Of a stretch of DNA of 64,000 nucleotides, positions 17,594 through 26,165 are shown in pieces; the stretch's first letter is position 1, and each line of letters starts with the position of its first letter. This stretch comes from CAVQKZ01 sp963837325 (GTDB taxonomy: Bacteria; Actinomycetota; Actinomycetes; Mycobacteriales; Jatrophihabitantaceae). Under the pieces are notes generated by a model. That model worked only from the letters and a program-made list of their open reading frames with translations. It was not told the origin of the DNA and searched no databases. The position numbers and the translations under genes were made by a program. The stretch covers positions 806,001-870,000 of the forward strand of contig CAWIMV010000001.1 in assembly GCA_963837325.1 (NCBI GenBank), read 5' to 3'.

Positions 17594-18559
17594 TTACGGA
17601 GAGAGGACAACCTGGCCGGCATAGGCCAGGCCGGAGCCGAAGCCGAGCAGCAGCACCGGCGCGCCGGACGGGATCTCGCCGCGCTCGACCATGCGGGACA
17701 GCGCGAGCGGGATCGTGGCGGCCGAAGTATTGCCGGAGGTGACGATGTCGCGTGCGACGACGGCATTGGGGGCGGCGAGCTTCTTGGCCAGCGCGTCGAT
17801 GATGCGCAGGTTGGCCTGGTGCGGGATGAACGCGGCCAGCTCCTCGGGTCCGACTCCGGCGCGACGGCAGGCCTCGAGCGCGATCGGCGGCATCTGCGAT
17901 GTGGCCCACCGGTAGACAGCCTGCCCTTCCTGCCGGAACGTGTGGGTCCGTTCGTCGATCGCCACCGTGTCGAACTGCGCGCCGTCGCTGCCCCAGACCA
18001 CCGGACCGAGTCCGGGCTCGTCCGACGGCCCGACGACGGCGGCGCCAGCCCCGTCGCCCAGGATGATGCAGGTGGTGCGGTCAGCGAAGTCCAGCCAGCC
18101 GGAAAAGCGCTCGGCCGCGACGACGAGCACGTTTTGGGCCTGACCGCTGTGGACCGCGGCCGATGCGGCGTTGATGGCGTAGACGAAGCCCGAACAGCCG
18201 GAGTTGACGTCGAATGCACCCGGCGCACCGATGCCCAGCCGGGCGGCCAACTGCGGTGCGGCGGCCGGTACGGGGGTGGGCATGGTGCACGACGCCACGA
18301 GGACCAGGTCCACGTCTCCGGCAACGATGCCGCTGGCTGCGAGCGCCTTGCTGGCTGCCGCCTCGGCCATGTCGACGACGGTTTCGCCCGGATCGGCGAA
18401 GCGACGCTCGGTGATACCGACCCGGGTCTTGATCCACTCGTCGTCAGTCTCCACGCCGCGAGCGATGAGGTCGTGGTTGGTAACGACGTTGGCCGGGCGG
18501 TAGTGGCCGACGCCGAGAATTCGGGTGGCCGGCGGGCCGGTGCTGGTTGCGAGTGGCAT
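17594..18559 (-). CDS. fabH: Beta-ketoacyl-ACP synthase III
   Basis: Initiates fatty-acid synthesis by condensing a short acyl-CoA with malonyl-ACP. The catalytic residues are Cys122 (NSGCSGF), His247 (IPHQANLRI) and Asn277 (SGNTSAATIP). 321 residues, normal. The ATG begins immediately after the fabD stop, with no intervening base. The order fabD-fabH-acpP-fabF is that of Streptomyces, whereas M. tuberculosis has no fabH in this cluster. Confidence 0.95.
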   Translation of the reverse strand: MPLATSTGPPATRILGVGHYRPANVVTNHDLIARGVETDDEWIKTRVGITERRFADPGETVVDMAEAAASKALAASGIVAGDVDLVLVASCTMPTPVPAAAPQLAARLGIGAPGAFDVNSGCSGFVYAINAASAAVHSGQAQNVLVVAAERFSGWLDFADRTTCIILGDGAGAAVVGPSDEPGLGPVVWGSDGAQFDTVAIDERTHTFRQEGQAVYRWATSQMPPIALEACRRAGVGPEELAAFIPHQANLRIIDALAKKLAAPNAVVARDIVTSGNTSAATIPLALSRMVERGEIPSGAPVLLLGFGSGLAYAGQVVLSP

Positions 18560-19741
18560 TCAGGACTCCGATCCGTTGTGGATGCGGGCGACCGGCAAGC
18601 CGGCCGGCACGATGTCGCCGTCGGAACGCAGCCACTCGGCGAGGACGCCGGCGAGTGGGGCGACGATGACATGCTCGTCGCGGTTGGTTCGTACCGTGCC
18701 GAGGCGGTCGCCCCGCGCGACGTCGGCGCCTTCGTCGACGCCCTCAGCCCGGGTGAAGACTCCCTTGGCCGGGGTGACGACGATCCGGAAGTCGACCGTG
18801 TGCTCGCCCTGGCCGTGGTGCGGGCGGCTCTCGATCAGGCTGCGGGCCTGTTCCAAGTCGGCGGGGGACTTGATGGCGAGCAGTTCTGCGCCGGGCAGCT
18901 CACGCTTGGCGATGCCGGTGAGCGTCCCCGCTGGTGCGAGTTCGAGCGCAGCGCTGACGCCGAGGTCGGCGCACGTGCGCAGGCACAGGTCCCAGCGCAC
19001 CGGAAGGGTCACCTGGCGCACAAGCCGCTCGATCAGTTCCGGCCCGGTGCTTACGGCTGAGCCGTCGGCGTTCGAGAGCAGTATCGGTCGGGGATCGCGC
19101 AGCGTAAGACGGTTGGCGTAGCCGGCCAGCGCCTGAGCCGCGGGTGCCATGTAGTCGGTGTGGAAGGCGCCAGCCACCGGCAGTGGGCGGACCCGGGCCC
19201 CCGTGGGCGGGTCGGCCGCGAGCTTGTCCAGGGCGTCCAGCGAGCCGGCGGCCACGATCTGGCCGGCGCCGTTGCGGTTGGCCGGTGTGAGACCGGCGGC
19301 CTCGATGCCGGCGGCGACCTCGTCCGGCGCGCCACCGAGCAGCGCCGACATCCCGGTTGGTTCGAGCGCGCAGGCGGCGGCCATCTCGGTGCCGCGCCGA
19401 GCGGCGAACGCCACCGCATCGGCCGGCGCCAACGCGCCGGACACCGCTGCGGCGGTGAGCTCGCCGACGCTGTGGCCGGCGATGACCCGGTCGTCGGCGG
19501 TGTCGAGGTCGAGTTGCGCTGCGACGACCACGCCGAGCGCGACGATGAGCGGCTGGGTGACCGCGGTGTCCTTGATCTCCTCGGCGTCGGCGGTGGTGCC
19601 GAGGCGGACCAGATCGAGCCCGGTCGCAGTGCTGAACCCGTCGAGTTGCTCAGCGACACCGGGCAGCTCGAGCCACGGGTTGAACATCCCGGGCGACTGG
19701 GCGCCCTGTCCGGGTGCGAATACGGCGATCACCTGGCCCAC
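18560..19741 (-). CDS. fabD: Malonyl-CoA:ACP transacylase with a C-terminal biotinyl-like barrel
   Basis: Loads malonate onto ACP. The transacylase core covers residues 1-305 with the nucleophile Ser91 (GHSVGE), His194 (GAFHTDYM) and the start motif FAPGQGAQ. Usual FabD length is 300-320 aa; this one has 393. The extra segment, about residues 316-388, reads like a biotinyl/lipoyl domain: a first half VVTPAKGVF, then VIVAPLAGVLAEWL and GDIVPAGLPVARI. The hairpin turn that normally carries MKM is TNRDE, so the modified lysine is replaced by Arg354. The GTG start follows AGAGGG. The barrel call is my alignment by eye. Confidence 0.92.
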   Translation of the reverse strand: MGQVIAVFAPGQGAQSPGMFNPWLELPGVAEQLDGFSTATGLDLVRLGTTADAEEIKDTAVTQPLIVALGVVVAAQLDLDTADDRVIAGHSVGELTAAAVSGALAPADAVAFAARRGTEMAAACALEPTGMSALLGGAPDEVAAGIEAAGLTPANRNGAGQIVAAGSLDALDKLAADPPTGARVRPLPVAGAFHTDYMAPAAQALAGYANRLTLRDPRPILLSNADGSAVSTGPELIERLVRQVTLPVRWDLCLRTCADLGVSAALELAPAGTLTGIAKRELPGAELLAIKSPADLEQARSLIESRPHHGQGEHTVDFRIVVTPAKGVFTRAEGVDEGADVARGDRLGTVRTNRDEHVIVAPLAGVLAEWLRSDGDIVPAGLPVARIHNGSES

Positions 19742-19782
19742 GATGCCCTCTGCACCCCGATTTGGGCGAGGACGACACCGAC

Positions 19783-19869
19783 AGCCTTTCCGGAGCCAGG
19801 GTTGTAGGTATCCGACAGTTGCGAAGCCCGGATTCGTGTGTATCGGCCCTACGCATTGTCGGAAAGGCT
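19783..19869. promoter_or_regulatory. fabD operon promoter region with inverted 10-mers
   Basis: Between the regulator's stop and the fabD start, AGCCTTTCCG (19783-19792) recurs as its exact reverse complement CGGAAAGGCT (19860-19869). The two copies are 67 bp apart and flank the likely promoter. They could be paired binding sites for the adjacent FasR-type activator, though this is unproven; the distal copy overlaps the regulator's stop codon. Confidence 0.4.
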
Positions 19870-21020
19870 CAATTCTCCAACCGGCCTAGGGCCAGCGCCA
19901 CCCGCAGGGTGAACGCGCCGCGCGGATCGTTGGGGGTCTGGCCGCACACCTCTGCCACTCGCCGCAATCGGTACCGGACCGTGTTGGCGTGTACGAACAA
20001 CGCCCGGGCCGTTGTCTCCAGCGCACCGCCGGCGTCGAGAAACGTCGTGACGGTCTCGATCAGCACGTCACCGGACTTCACCAGCGGCTGGTAGATGCTG
20101 TTGATCAACTCGTCGCGGGCCTCGCTGTCACCGGCGAGCGCGCGTTCGGGCAGCAGCGCCTCAGCGCTCACCGGCCGCGGCGCGCCGGGCCAGGCGGGTG
20201 CGGCCCGCAGCCCGCTCAGGGCGGCCCGCGTGACCGCGCTGGCGTGGGCGATGTCAGCCACCGGCCCGAGCACCACCGGACCGTCGCCGAACACCGAGAC
20301 CAGAGTGCGGGCGGCCGCCGCCGGGTCGGCCGCGCCCCCGAACACGATGACCAGGCGGGCGCCGTGCACACCGGCCATGGCGTCGAGGCCGAGCCGCCTG
20401 GTGACCGCGTGCGCCTCGGCGAGCGTTTCCGCCGCCGGCTTGTCGGGGGCGGCGCCGACGACAGTTGCGACCGAGCCGGTCGCGCTCCAGCCGAGTGCGG
20501 CGAGTTGGCTGGGCAGTGGGTCGCCGATGCCGGACCCGCGGACCAGGCCGTCGATGACCAGCGCCTCCAGGCGGTCGTCCCACGACCCGCGCGCCTCGGC
20601 CGCGCGGGCGTAGACCCCCGCCGCGGCGAACGCGATCTCGCGGCTGAACCGCAGCAGTTCTTCGTGCACGACGGCGGCGTCCTCGGGGCCGGCAAGCAGC
20701 GGCAGGTTCTGCTCGGCCACCTCGATCGTCTGGCGCACGAGTTCGACGGTCTGCTGAAGGGTCACCGAGCGCGCCATCGCCTGGGGCGCCGCGGCGAAGA
20801 CCTCGCCGGTCAGCCGGAGCACGTCGTCGGGCGAGCGCAGCCAATCGACGTAGGACTGCACGCCGGCCTGCGCGACCAGGGTCACCCACGAGCGTTGGTC
20901 AGCGGGCAGCTCCCGGAACCATGCCAGCTGCTCGTCCATGCGGGCCACGCTCTGCGTCGCCAGCCGCCCCGTCGCCTGTTCGATGCGGCGGATCGTGTCG
21001 TCGTGCAGCGCCGGCCTCAC
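19869..21020 (-). CDS. fasR: PucR-family activator of fatty-acid synthesis (FasR-type)
   Basis: Transcription factor of about 383 residues. The C-terminal PucR helix-turn-helix reads TARALFVHANTVRYRLRRV, preceded by a GGDEF-like middle region and an N-terminal helical domain containing MDEQLAWFRELPADQRSWV. This wording and its position directly upstream of fabD match S. coelicolor FasR (SCO2386) and M. tuberculosis Rv2242; FasR activates the fab operon in S. coelicolor. The GTG at 21020 is chosen because the reading frame upstream runs into the divergent gene's start region. The 127-bp gap to fabD holds an inverted repeat that may be its target. Confidence 0.87.
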   Translation of the reverse strand: MRPALHDDTIRRIEQATGRLATQSVARMDEQLAWFRELPADQRSWVTLVAQAGVQSYVDWLRSPDDVLRLTGEVFAAAPQAMARSVTLQQTVELVRQTIEVAEQNLPLLAGPEDAAVVHEELLRFSREIAFAAAGVYARAAEARGSWDDRLEALVIDGLVRGSGIGDPLPSQLAALGWSATGSVATVVGAAPDKPAAETLAEAHAVTRRLGLDAMAGVHGARLVIVFGGAADPAAAARTLVSVFGDGPVVLGPVADIAHASAVTRAALSGLRAAPAWPGAPRPVSAEALLPERALAGDSEARDELINSIYQPLVKSGDVLIETVTTFLDAGGALETTARALFVHANTVRYRLRRVAEVCGQTPNDPRGAFTLRVALALGRLEN

Positions 21021-21049
21021 GCGCGTCAGCCTGCCATGTACCCGGTCGC

Positions 21050-21055
21050 TACGGT
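21050..21055 (+). promoter_or_regulatory. -10 element (TACGGT) of a leaderless transcript
   Basis: TACGGT lies exactly 6 bases before the GTG start at 21062, with no ribosome site between, so transcription should begin at or near the start codon. Confidence 0.5.
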
Positions 21056-21061
21056 GAGACC

Positions 21062-22102
21062 GTGGCGGCGTCACGCGATCCAGTGGCCGATTTGCGGCGC
21101 ATTGCGTTCCTGCTGGAGCGTGCGGCCGAGCCGACGTACCGGGTGCGGGCCTTCCGCACGGCCGCCGCGGCCGTTGCTTCCCTGCCCGGAACAGAAGTCG
21201 CGGCCCGCGCCGATGCGGGGACGCTCACCGAACTGGCCGGCGTCGGCGACGTCACGGCGCGCTGCGTCACTGAGTCACTCGCCGGCGGGGTGCCGGCTTA
21301 CCTGAGCCGGCTCGAGACCGCTGAGGACGCACCGCTCGACCCGGCCCCGGCAGCGCTGCGCGCGGCGCTGCGCGGCGACTGCCACACGCACTCGGACTGG
21401 TCGGACGGCGGTTCGCCGATCGACGAGATGGCGGCGGCGGCCCGCGACATCGGGCATGAGTACGTCGTGCTCACCGACCACTCACCGCGGCTGACGGTGG
21501 CGCACGGACTGACGGCAGAGCGGCTTGAGCAACAGCTCGATGTCGTTGCCGCACTCAACCGCGAACTCGCGCCGTTCCGGGTCCTCACCGGCATCGAGGT
21601 CGACATTCTCGAGGACGGCACGCTGGACCAGAAACCGTCGCTGCTCGCGCGGCTCGACGTGGTGGTCGCGAGCGTGCACAGCAAGCTGCGGATGCCGGCG
21701 AAGGACATGACGCCGCGCATGATCGCCGCAGTAAGCAATCCGCATACCGACATCCTCGGGCACTGCACCGGCCGGCTGATCACGGGCGGACGGGGCACCC
21801 GCCCACAATCGGAGTTCGACGCCGAGCTCGTATTCGCCGCGTGCGAGCAGTTCGGCGTGGCCGTCGAGATCAACTCGCGTCCCGAACGGCTCGACCCGCC
21901 GAAGAAGTTGCTGCAGCTGGCCGTCGAGACCGGCTGCCTGGTGTCGATCGATACCGACGCGCACGCGCCCGGCCAGCTCGACTGGCAGCGCAACGGCTGC
22001 GAGCGGGCGGTGGCCTGCGACGTGCCGGTCCCGTCGATCGTCAACACCTGGGCGGCCGACGATCTGCTGGCCTGGGCGAACGACCACTCGATCCGGCCGT
22101 GA
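21062..22102 (+). CDS. PHP-domain phosphoesterase with N-terminal helix-hairpin-helix (PolX C-terminal-like)
   Basis: Metal-dependent phosphoesterase of 346 residues. Residues 1-100 resemble the DNA polymerase beta-like helix-hairpin-helix region (LTELAGVGDVTA). The PHP domain starts near residue 105 with the metal motif GDCHTHSDWSDGG and continues with LTDHSPRL, VLTGIEVDIL, VVASVHSK and ISIDTDAHAP-like metal ligands. It resembles the C-terminal half of PolX without the polymerase catalytic domain. The exact substrate is unknown: a nuclease or a histidinol-phosphatase-like role are both possible. The GTG start has a -10 element but no ribosome site. Its stop overlaps the pirin gene start. Confidence 0.85.
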   Translation: MAASRDPVADLRRIAFLLERAAEPTYRVRAFRTAAAAVASLPGTEVAARADAGTLTELAGVGDVTARCVTESLAGGVPAYLSRLETAEDAPLDPAPAALRAALRGDCHTHSDWSDGGSPIDEMAAAARDIGHEYVVLTDHSPRLTVAHGLTAERLEQQLDVVAALNRELAPFRVLTGIEVDILEDGTLDQKPSLLARLDVVVASVHSKLRMPAKDMTPRMIAAVSNPHTDILGHCTGRLITGGRGTRPQSEFDAELVFAACEQFGVAVEINSRPERLDPPKKLLQLAVETGCLVSIDTDAHAPGQLDWQRNGCERAVACDVPVPSIVNTWAADDLLAWANDHSIRP

Positions 22103-22731
22103 TCGACGTTCGGCGGTCGGCCGACCGGTTCGAGACGGTCCAGCCGGGCATCGTCACGCGGCACTGCTTTTCCTCCGGTGCGCACTACGATCCCGCCAAC
22201 GTCGCTTTCGGCGCCTTGCTCGCCGTCGATGAGCACGTCCTGGCCCCGAGCGCCGGATTCAGCCGGCACGCGCACCGCGGCATCGACATCGTCAGCTGGG
22301 TCTTGGCCGGCACGCTGCGGCACGAGGGGCCGTCACCCCACCCCCTGCTGGTGACGCCGGGCCCGGTGCTGCACCAGGCGGCCGGGTCCGGGATCGAACA
22401 CAGCGAGGCCAACGCATCGGCAGCGGAGCCGCTGCGCTTCGTCCAGCTGTGGCTGCTCGGCGACGTCGGCACGCCCGGGTGCGGGGTCACCGAGCCGCCG
22501 TTGTCTGTGGCGTCGGGCTCCGTGGCTGTCATCGCACCGTCCGCACCGACGGAGCTGGCCGCGGCGGAGTATGTGCACCTGTTCGTCGCGCGCGGATCGG
22601 TCGCCGCCGCCGGACAGCGGTTGCACGCCGGCGACAGCGTCCGCATCCGCGACGAGCGGCTCGTCGTCGAGGGTGCCGGCGAGGCCCTGGTGTGGCGTTC
22701 CGGGCCGGGCGAACGGGTCACAGCAACCTGA
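22099..22731 (+). CDS. Pirin-family cupin protein
   Basis: Bicupin-fold protein of 210 residues with pirin-like features: GFSRHAHRGIDIVSWVLAG in the N-terminal cupin supplies histidine metal ligands, and SGIEHSEAN follows. Pirins bind iron and some act as quercetin dioxygenases or redox sensors; no specific substrate can be named. The GTG overlaps the PHP gene's stop as GTGA, so the two are coupled. Slightly shorter than many pirins (230-300 aa) in the C-terminal domain. Confidence 0.85.
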   Translation: MIDVRRSADRFETVQPGIVTRHCFSSGAHYDPANVAFGALLAVDEHVLAPSAGFSRHAHRGIDIVSWVLAGTLRHEGPSPHPLLVTPGPVLHQAAGSGIEHSEANASAAEPLRFVQLWLLGDVGTPGCGVTEPPLSVASGSVAVIAPSAPTELAAAEYVHLFVARGSVAAAGQRLHAGDSVRIRDERLVVEGAGEALVWRSGPGERVTAT

Positions 22732-22767
22732 GCCCGGCGATGGGCTGGATCCCGATGGGAGTAAGCA

Positions 22768-24180
22768 TTGGGAATGGTGCCGCTTGCTGCCAGCCTCGGA
22801 ATCCACCACCTGGCCGGCGCCGAGCCGGCCCAACTGCTGCCGGCCCGCGAGCAGATGGCGTTCACGCTCGGCTTCCACATCATCCTAGTGCCGTTCGGCG
22901 TGGCGTTCACCGCGATCACGATGATCGCCAACTATCGCGGCATCCGCCGCGGCGACGAACAGGCGCTGCTGCTGGCTCGACGGTGGTCGAAGGTTGCGGC
23001 CGTGCTCTTCGCCGTCGGCGCCGTGTCGGGCACGGTGCTCTCATTCGAGCTCGGCCTGCTCTGGCCGAGGCTCATGGGCCGCTTCGGGGCCGCGTACGGA
23101 ATCCCGTTCGCGATCGAAGGAATCTTCTTCTTCCTGGAAGCCATCTTCGTTGCGATCTACATCTACGGGTGGAACCGCCTGAGCCCGTGGGCCCATTTCT
23201 GGACCGGGCTGCCGGTCGTGGTCTCGGGCATTGGCGGCACGCTCTCGGTCGTGGCTGCCAACTCGTGGATGAACCAGCCCGGCGGGGTCACGCTGCGCGG
23301 CGGCCGCGTTGTCGACGTCGATCCGTGGGCCGTCGTCTTCAACCGCGCCTTCTGGTTCGAGTCGATCCACATGTTGATCGCGGCGTACATCGTCGCCGGG
23401 TTCTGCGTCGCCGGCGTCTACGCGATCGGGATGCTCAGAGGCCGGCGCGACCGCTACCACCGCGTCGGGTTCCTCATCCCGTTCACCGTCGCCGCGGTGG
23501 CCATGCCGGTCCAGATCTTCTTCGGCGACGTGGTCGCCCGCGAGGTGTTCCACAAGGAGCCGGCGAAGTTCGCCGCGATCGAGGCGCTGCCGGACACCCG
23601 CGACCACGTCGCCGAGAATCTCGGTGGCGTGCTGATCGACGGCCGACTGCGGTACAGCATCCCGATCCCGGACGGTGCCTCGATCCTGTCGGGCTTCAAG
23701 CCTTCGACTCGCATCGCCGGGCTCGACGCCATTCCCGCGACCGTGCGCCCGCCTGATCGCCTCGTCAGCATCGTCCATCTGTCGTTCGACGTGATGGTCG
23801 GCACCGCGTTCCTGCTGCTCGGGCTGGCCTGCTGGTTCGCCATCGCGTGGTGGCGGCGCCGCGACCTGCCGCGCAGCCGGTGGTTCCTGCGGGCATCGGC
23901 CGCGAGCGGCCTGGTCGCGGTCGTTTCGCTCGAAAGCGGCTGGGTCGTCACGGAGGTCGGCCGCCAGCCGTGGACCATCGTCGGACTGTTGCTCACCCGC
24001 GACGCCGTGGCGACCTCGGGCAACCTCTGGCTGTTCTTCGCCGGCGCGCTGGTCATCTATGCCGGTGTCACCGTCGGTGCGGTGGTCGTGCTGCGGGCCA
24101 TGCACCGAAGTTGGCGCGCCGGCGACGACGTCAGCGTGCCGTACGGGCCCGAGGAAGTCCCGGCCGGGAGCGGCGCATGA
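22768..24180 (+). CDS. cydA: Cytochrome bd-type quinol oxidase subunit I
   Basis: Membrane terminal oxidase subunit that oxidises quinol and reduces O2 with high affinity or cyanide resistance. Haem ligands expected for the family are present: His37 (TLGFHII) and His201 (FESIHML); Glu117 and Glu124 lie in AIEGIFFFLEAIF, and the GRQPW motif follows the Q-loop. 470 residues with a short Q-loop, as in CIO-type enzymes. The TTG at 22768 has GGGAG seven bases upstream; an ATG two codons later is the alternative. The subunit II gene overlaps its stop. No cydDC assembly transporter follows. Confidence 0.93.
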   Translation: MGMVPLAASLGIHHLAGAEPAQLLPAREQMAFTLGFHIILVPFGVAFTAITMIANYRGIRRGDEQALLLARRWSKVAAVLFAVGAVSGTVLSFELGLLWPRLMGRFGAAYGIPFAIEGIFFFLEAIFVAIYIYGWNRLSPWAHFWTGLPVVVSGIGGTLSVVAANSWMNQPGGVTLRGGRVVDVDPWAVVFNRAFWFESIHMLIAAYIVAGFCVAGVYAIGMLRGRRDRYHRVGFLIPFTVAAVAMPVQIFFGDVVAREVFHKEPAKFAAIEALPDTRDHVAENLGGVLIDGRLRYSIPIPDGASILSGFKPSTRIAGLDAIPATVRPPDRLVSIVHLSFDVMVGTAFLLLGLACWFAIAWWRRRDLPRSRWFLRASAASGLVAVVSLESGWVVTEVGRQPWTIVGLLLTRDAVATSGNLWLFFAGALVIYAGVTVGAVVVLRAMHRSWRAGDDVSVPYGPEEVPAGSGA

Positions 24181-25166
24181 GCACCTTGGTCGCGCTGTTG
24201 CTGTTCGCCGGCGTCGTCATGTACGCCGTTTTCGGCGGAGCCGACTTCGGTGCCGGCTTCTGGGATCTCACGGCTGGCGGTGCGGACCGCGGTCGGGCGC
24301 CCCGTCACCTGATCGATGCCAGCCTCGGTCCGGTGTGGGAGGCGAACCACACTTGGCTCATCTACTGCCTGGTGCTGTTGTGGACGGGCTTTCCCAGTGC
24401 GTTCGCGGCGATCATGACGACGTTGTACCTCCCGCTCGGGCTCGCGGCGCTGGGCATCGTGCTTCGCGGGGCGGGATTCGCGTTCCGCAAGGTCTCCATG
24501 CGCACCGTCGAGCAGCGGGTGAACGGCGCCGCTTTCGCGTTCTCGTCGATCATCACCCCGTTCTGCTTCGGCGCGGTCGCCGGTGGTATCGCGTCGGGCC
24601 GGGTCCCGGCCGATGGCAACGGTGACGCCGTGTCGAGCTGGCTCAATCCGACATCGATCACCGGTGGCGTCCTCGCCGTCACCGTCTGCGCGTACCTGGC
24701 CGCGGTGTTTCTCACCGAGGACGCCCGGCTCCGCGGTCAGGACGACCTCGTGCCGTGGGCCCGGCGCCGCGCCCTCGGTGCGGCAGCTTTCGCCGGAGTG
24801 GTATCGATCGGGGGCCTGTTCGTCCTGCGCAGCGACGCCCACCGGCTCTTCACCCACCTCCTGCACGCCGGCCTGGTCTTCGTGGTCATCTCGGTGCTGG
24901 CCGGGCTGGGCGCCCTCTTCCTGCTGCGCTGGGGCCAGCCTCGAGCGGTACGGGTGCTGGGTGTCGTCGCGGTGGGCGCGGTGCTCATCGGGTGGGGCGC
25001 GGCCCAATACCCGTACCTGCTCGGTGACCACCTTTCCATCGCGGCCGCCGCCGCACCCGGTGCGACCCTGGGCGCGCTCGTCGTCGTCGCCGCCGCGGCG
25101 GTCGTGCTGGTCGTACCGTCGGTCGCGCTGCTGTTCATGCTGCAGCAACGTGGCCGGCTCGAATAG
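24177..25166 (+). CDS. cydB: Cytochrome bd-type quinol oxidase subunit II
   Basis: Partner membrane subunit, 329 residues with eight or more hydrophobic helices. The opening FGGADFGAGFWDLTAGG and the phrase GPVWEANHTWLI are family signatures. The ATG overlaps the cydA stop as ATGA. It stabilises the haem-bearing subunit I. The operon ends here: the next gene has its own -10 element 18 bp downstream of the stop. Confidence 0.93.
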   Translation: MSTLVALLLFAGVVMYAVFGGADFGAGFWDLTAGGADRGRAPRHLIDASLGPVWEANHTWLIYCLVLLWTGFPSAFAAIMTTLYLPLGLAALGIVLRGAGFAFRKVSMRTVEQRVNGAAFAFSSIITPFCFGAVAGGIASGRVPADGNGDAVSSWLNPTSITGGVLAVTVCAYLAAVFLTEDARLRGQDDLVPWARRRALGAAAFAGVVSIGGLFVLRSDAHRLFTHLLHAGLVFVVISVLAGLGALFLLRWGQPRAVRVLGVVAVGAVLIGWGAAQYPYLLGDHLSIAAAAAPGATLGALVVVAAAAVVLVVPSVALLFMLQQRGRLE

Positions 25167-25184
25167 GCACCGGCGGCGCTGGCC

Positions 25185-25190
25185 TAGGCT
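25185..25190 (+). promoter_or_regulatory. -10 element (TAGGCT) of a leaderless transcript
   Basis: TAGGCT lies 6 bases before the ATG at 25197, with no ribosome site between. Confidence 0.5.
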
Positions 25191-25196
25191 CGACGG

Positions 25197-26156
25197 ATGA
25201 CGATTTCGACGGTGGACCTGGGCGGCTTGACCGTGGCCGGGCAAGGCCTCGGCTGCATGGGGATGAGCGAGTTCTACGGCCGCGCCGACTGGGACGAGTC
25301 CATTGCCACCATCCACCGGGCGATCGACCTGGGCGTCACGTTCATCGACACTGCCGACATCTATGGCGCCGGCCACAACGAGGTGCTCGTCGGCCGAGCC
25401 ATCCACGATCGCCGCGATCGGGTGCAGCTGGCCACGAAGTTCGGCATCGACCGTTCCGACGGCGACGACAGCCGCCGGGTGCGGGGCAAGGCGGCCTACG
25501 TCAAGCGGGCCTGCGACGCGTCGCTGCTGCGCCTCGGCGTCGACGTCATCGACCTGTACTACCTGCATCGTCCGCCGCAGGACGCCGAGATCGAGGAGAC
25601 CGTCGGCGCGATGGGTGAACTGGTCGCCGCGGGCAAGGTCCGGCACCTCGGACTGTCCGAGGTCGACAGTGCGCTCCTGCGTCGGGCCTACGCCGTGCAT
25701 CCGATCGCGGCGGTGCAGAGCGAGTACTCACTGTGGACACGGGACCCGGAGACCACGGTGCTCGACGCGCTGCGGGAATTGGGCGTGGGCCTGGTGCCGT
25801 ACAGCCCGCTGGGCCGCGGCTTTCTCACCGGCACCCTGGACCGCACGTCGCTGGGTGCGGCCGATTTCCGGGGCCGCAACCCGCGGTTCGCCGGCGAGGC
25901 GGGCGAAGCCAACCAGGCCATCGCCGACGCGGTCGCGGATGTGGCGGCCCGGAAGGGTGTTTCGCCGGCCCAGGTCGCGCTCGCGTGGGTGCACGGCCAG
26001 AGCAGCCGGCTGGGCATCGCGGTGGTACCCATCCCGGGCACCAAGCGGGTCAGGTGGTTGGAAGAGAACGTCGCTGCGCTCGACGTCACCATGACCGACG
26101 AGGACCTGACCGACCTCGACCCGCTCGGCGCCCAAGTCGCCGGCGCCCGCTACTGA
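25197..26156 (+). CDS. Aldo/keto reductase
   Basis: NADPH-dependent oxidoreductase of the (beta/alpha)8 type, 319 residues. The opening LGCMGMSEFYG and the catalytic segment DTADIYGAGHNE (Asp/Tyr), the Lys in ATKFGI, and YLHRPPQD (His) give the AKR tetrad. The nucleotide site near PIPGTKRVRWLEEN is the usual C-terminal motif. It resembles actinobacterial AKR13-like enzymes, but the physiological substrate is not known. It has its own -10 element and converges on aceE across the repeat array. Confidence 0.9.
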   Translation: MTISTVDLGGLTVAGQGLGCMGMSEFYGRADWDESIATIHRAIDLGVTFIDTADIYGAGHNEVLVGRAIHDRRDRVQLATKFGIDRSDGDDSRRVRGKAAYVKRACDASLLRLGVDVIDLYYLHRPPQDAEIEETVGAMGELVAAGKVRHLGLSEVDSALLRRAYAVHPIAAVQSEYSLWTRDPETTVLDALRELGVGLVPYSPLGRGFLTGTLDRTSLGAADFRGRNPRFAGEAGEANQAIADAVADVAARKGVSPAQVALAWVHGQSSRLGIAVVPIPGTKRVRWLEENVAALDVTMTDEDLTDLDPLGAQVAGARY

Positions 26157-26165
26157 CCGACTACC

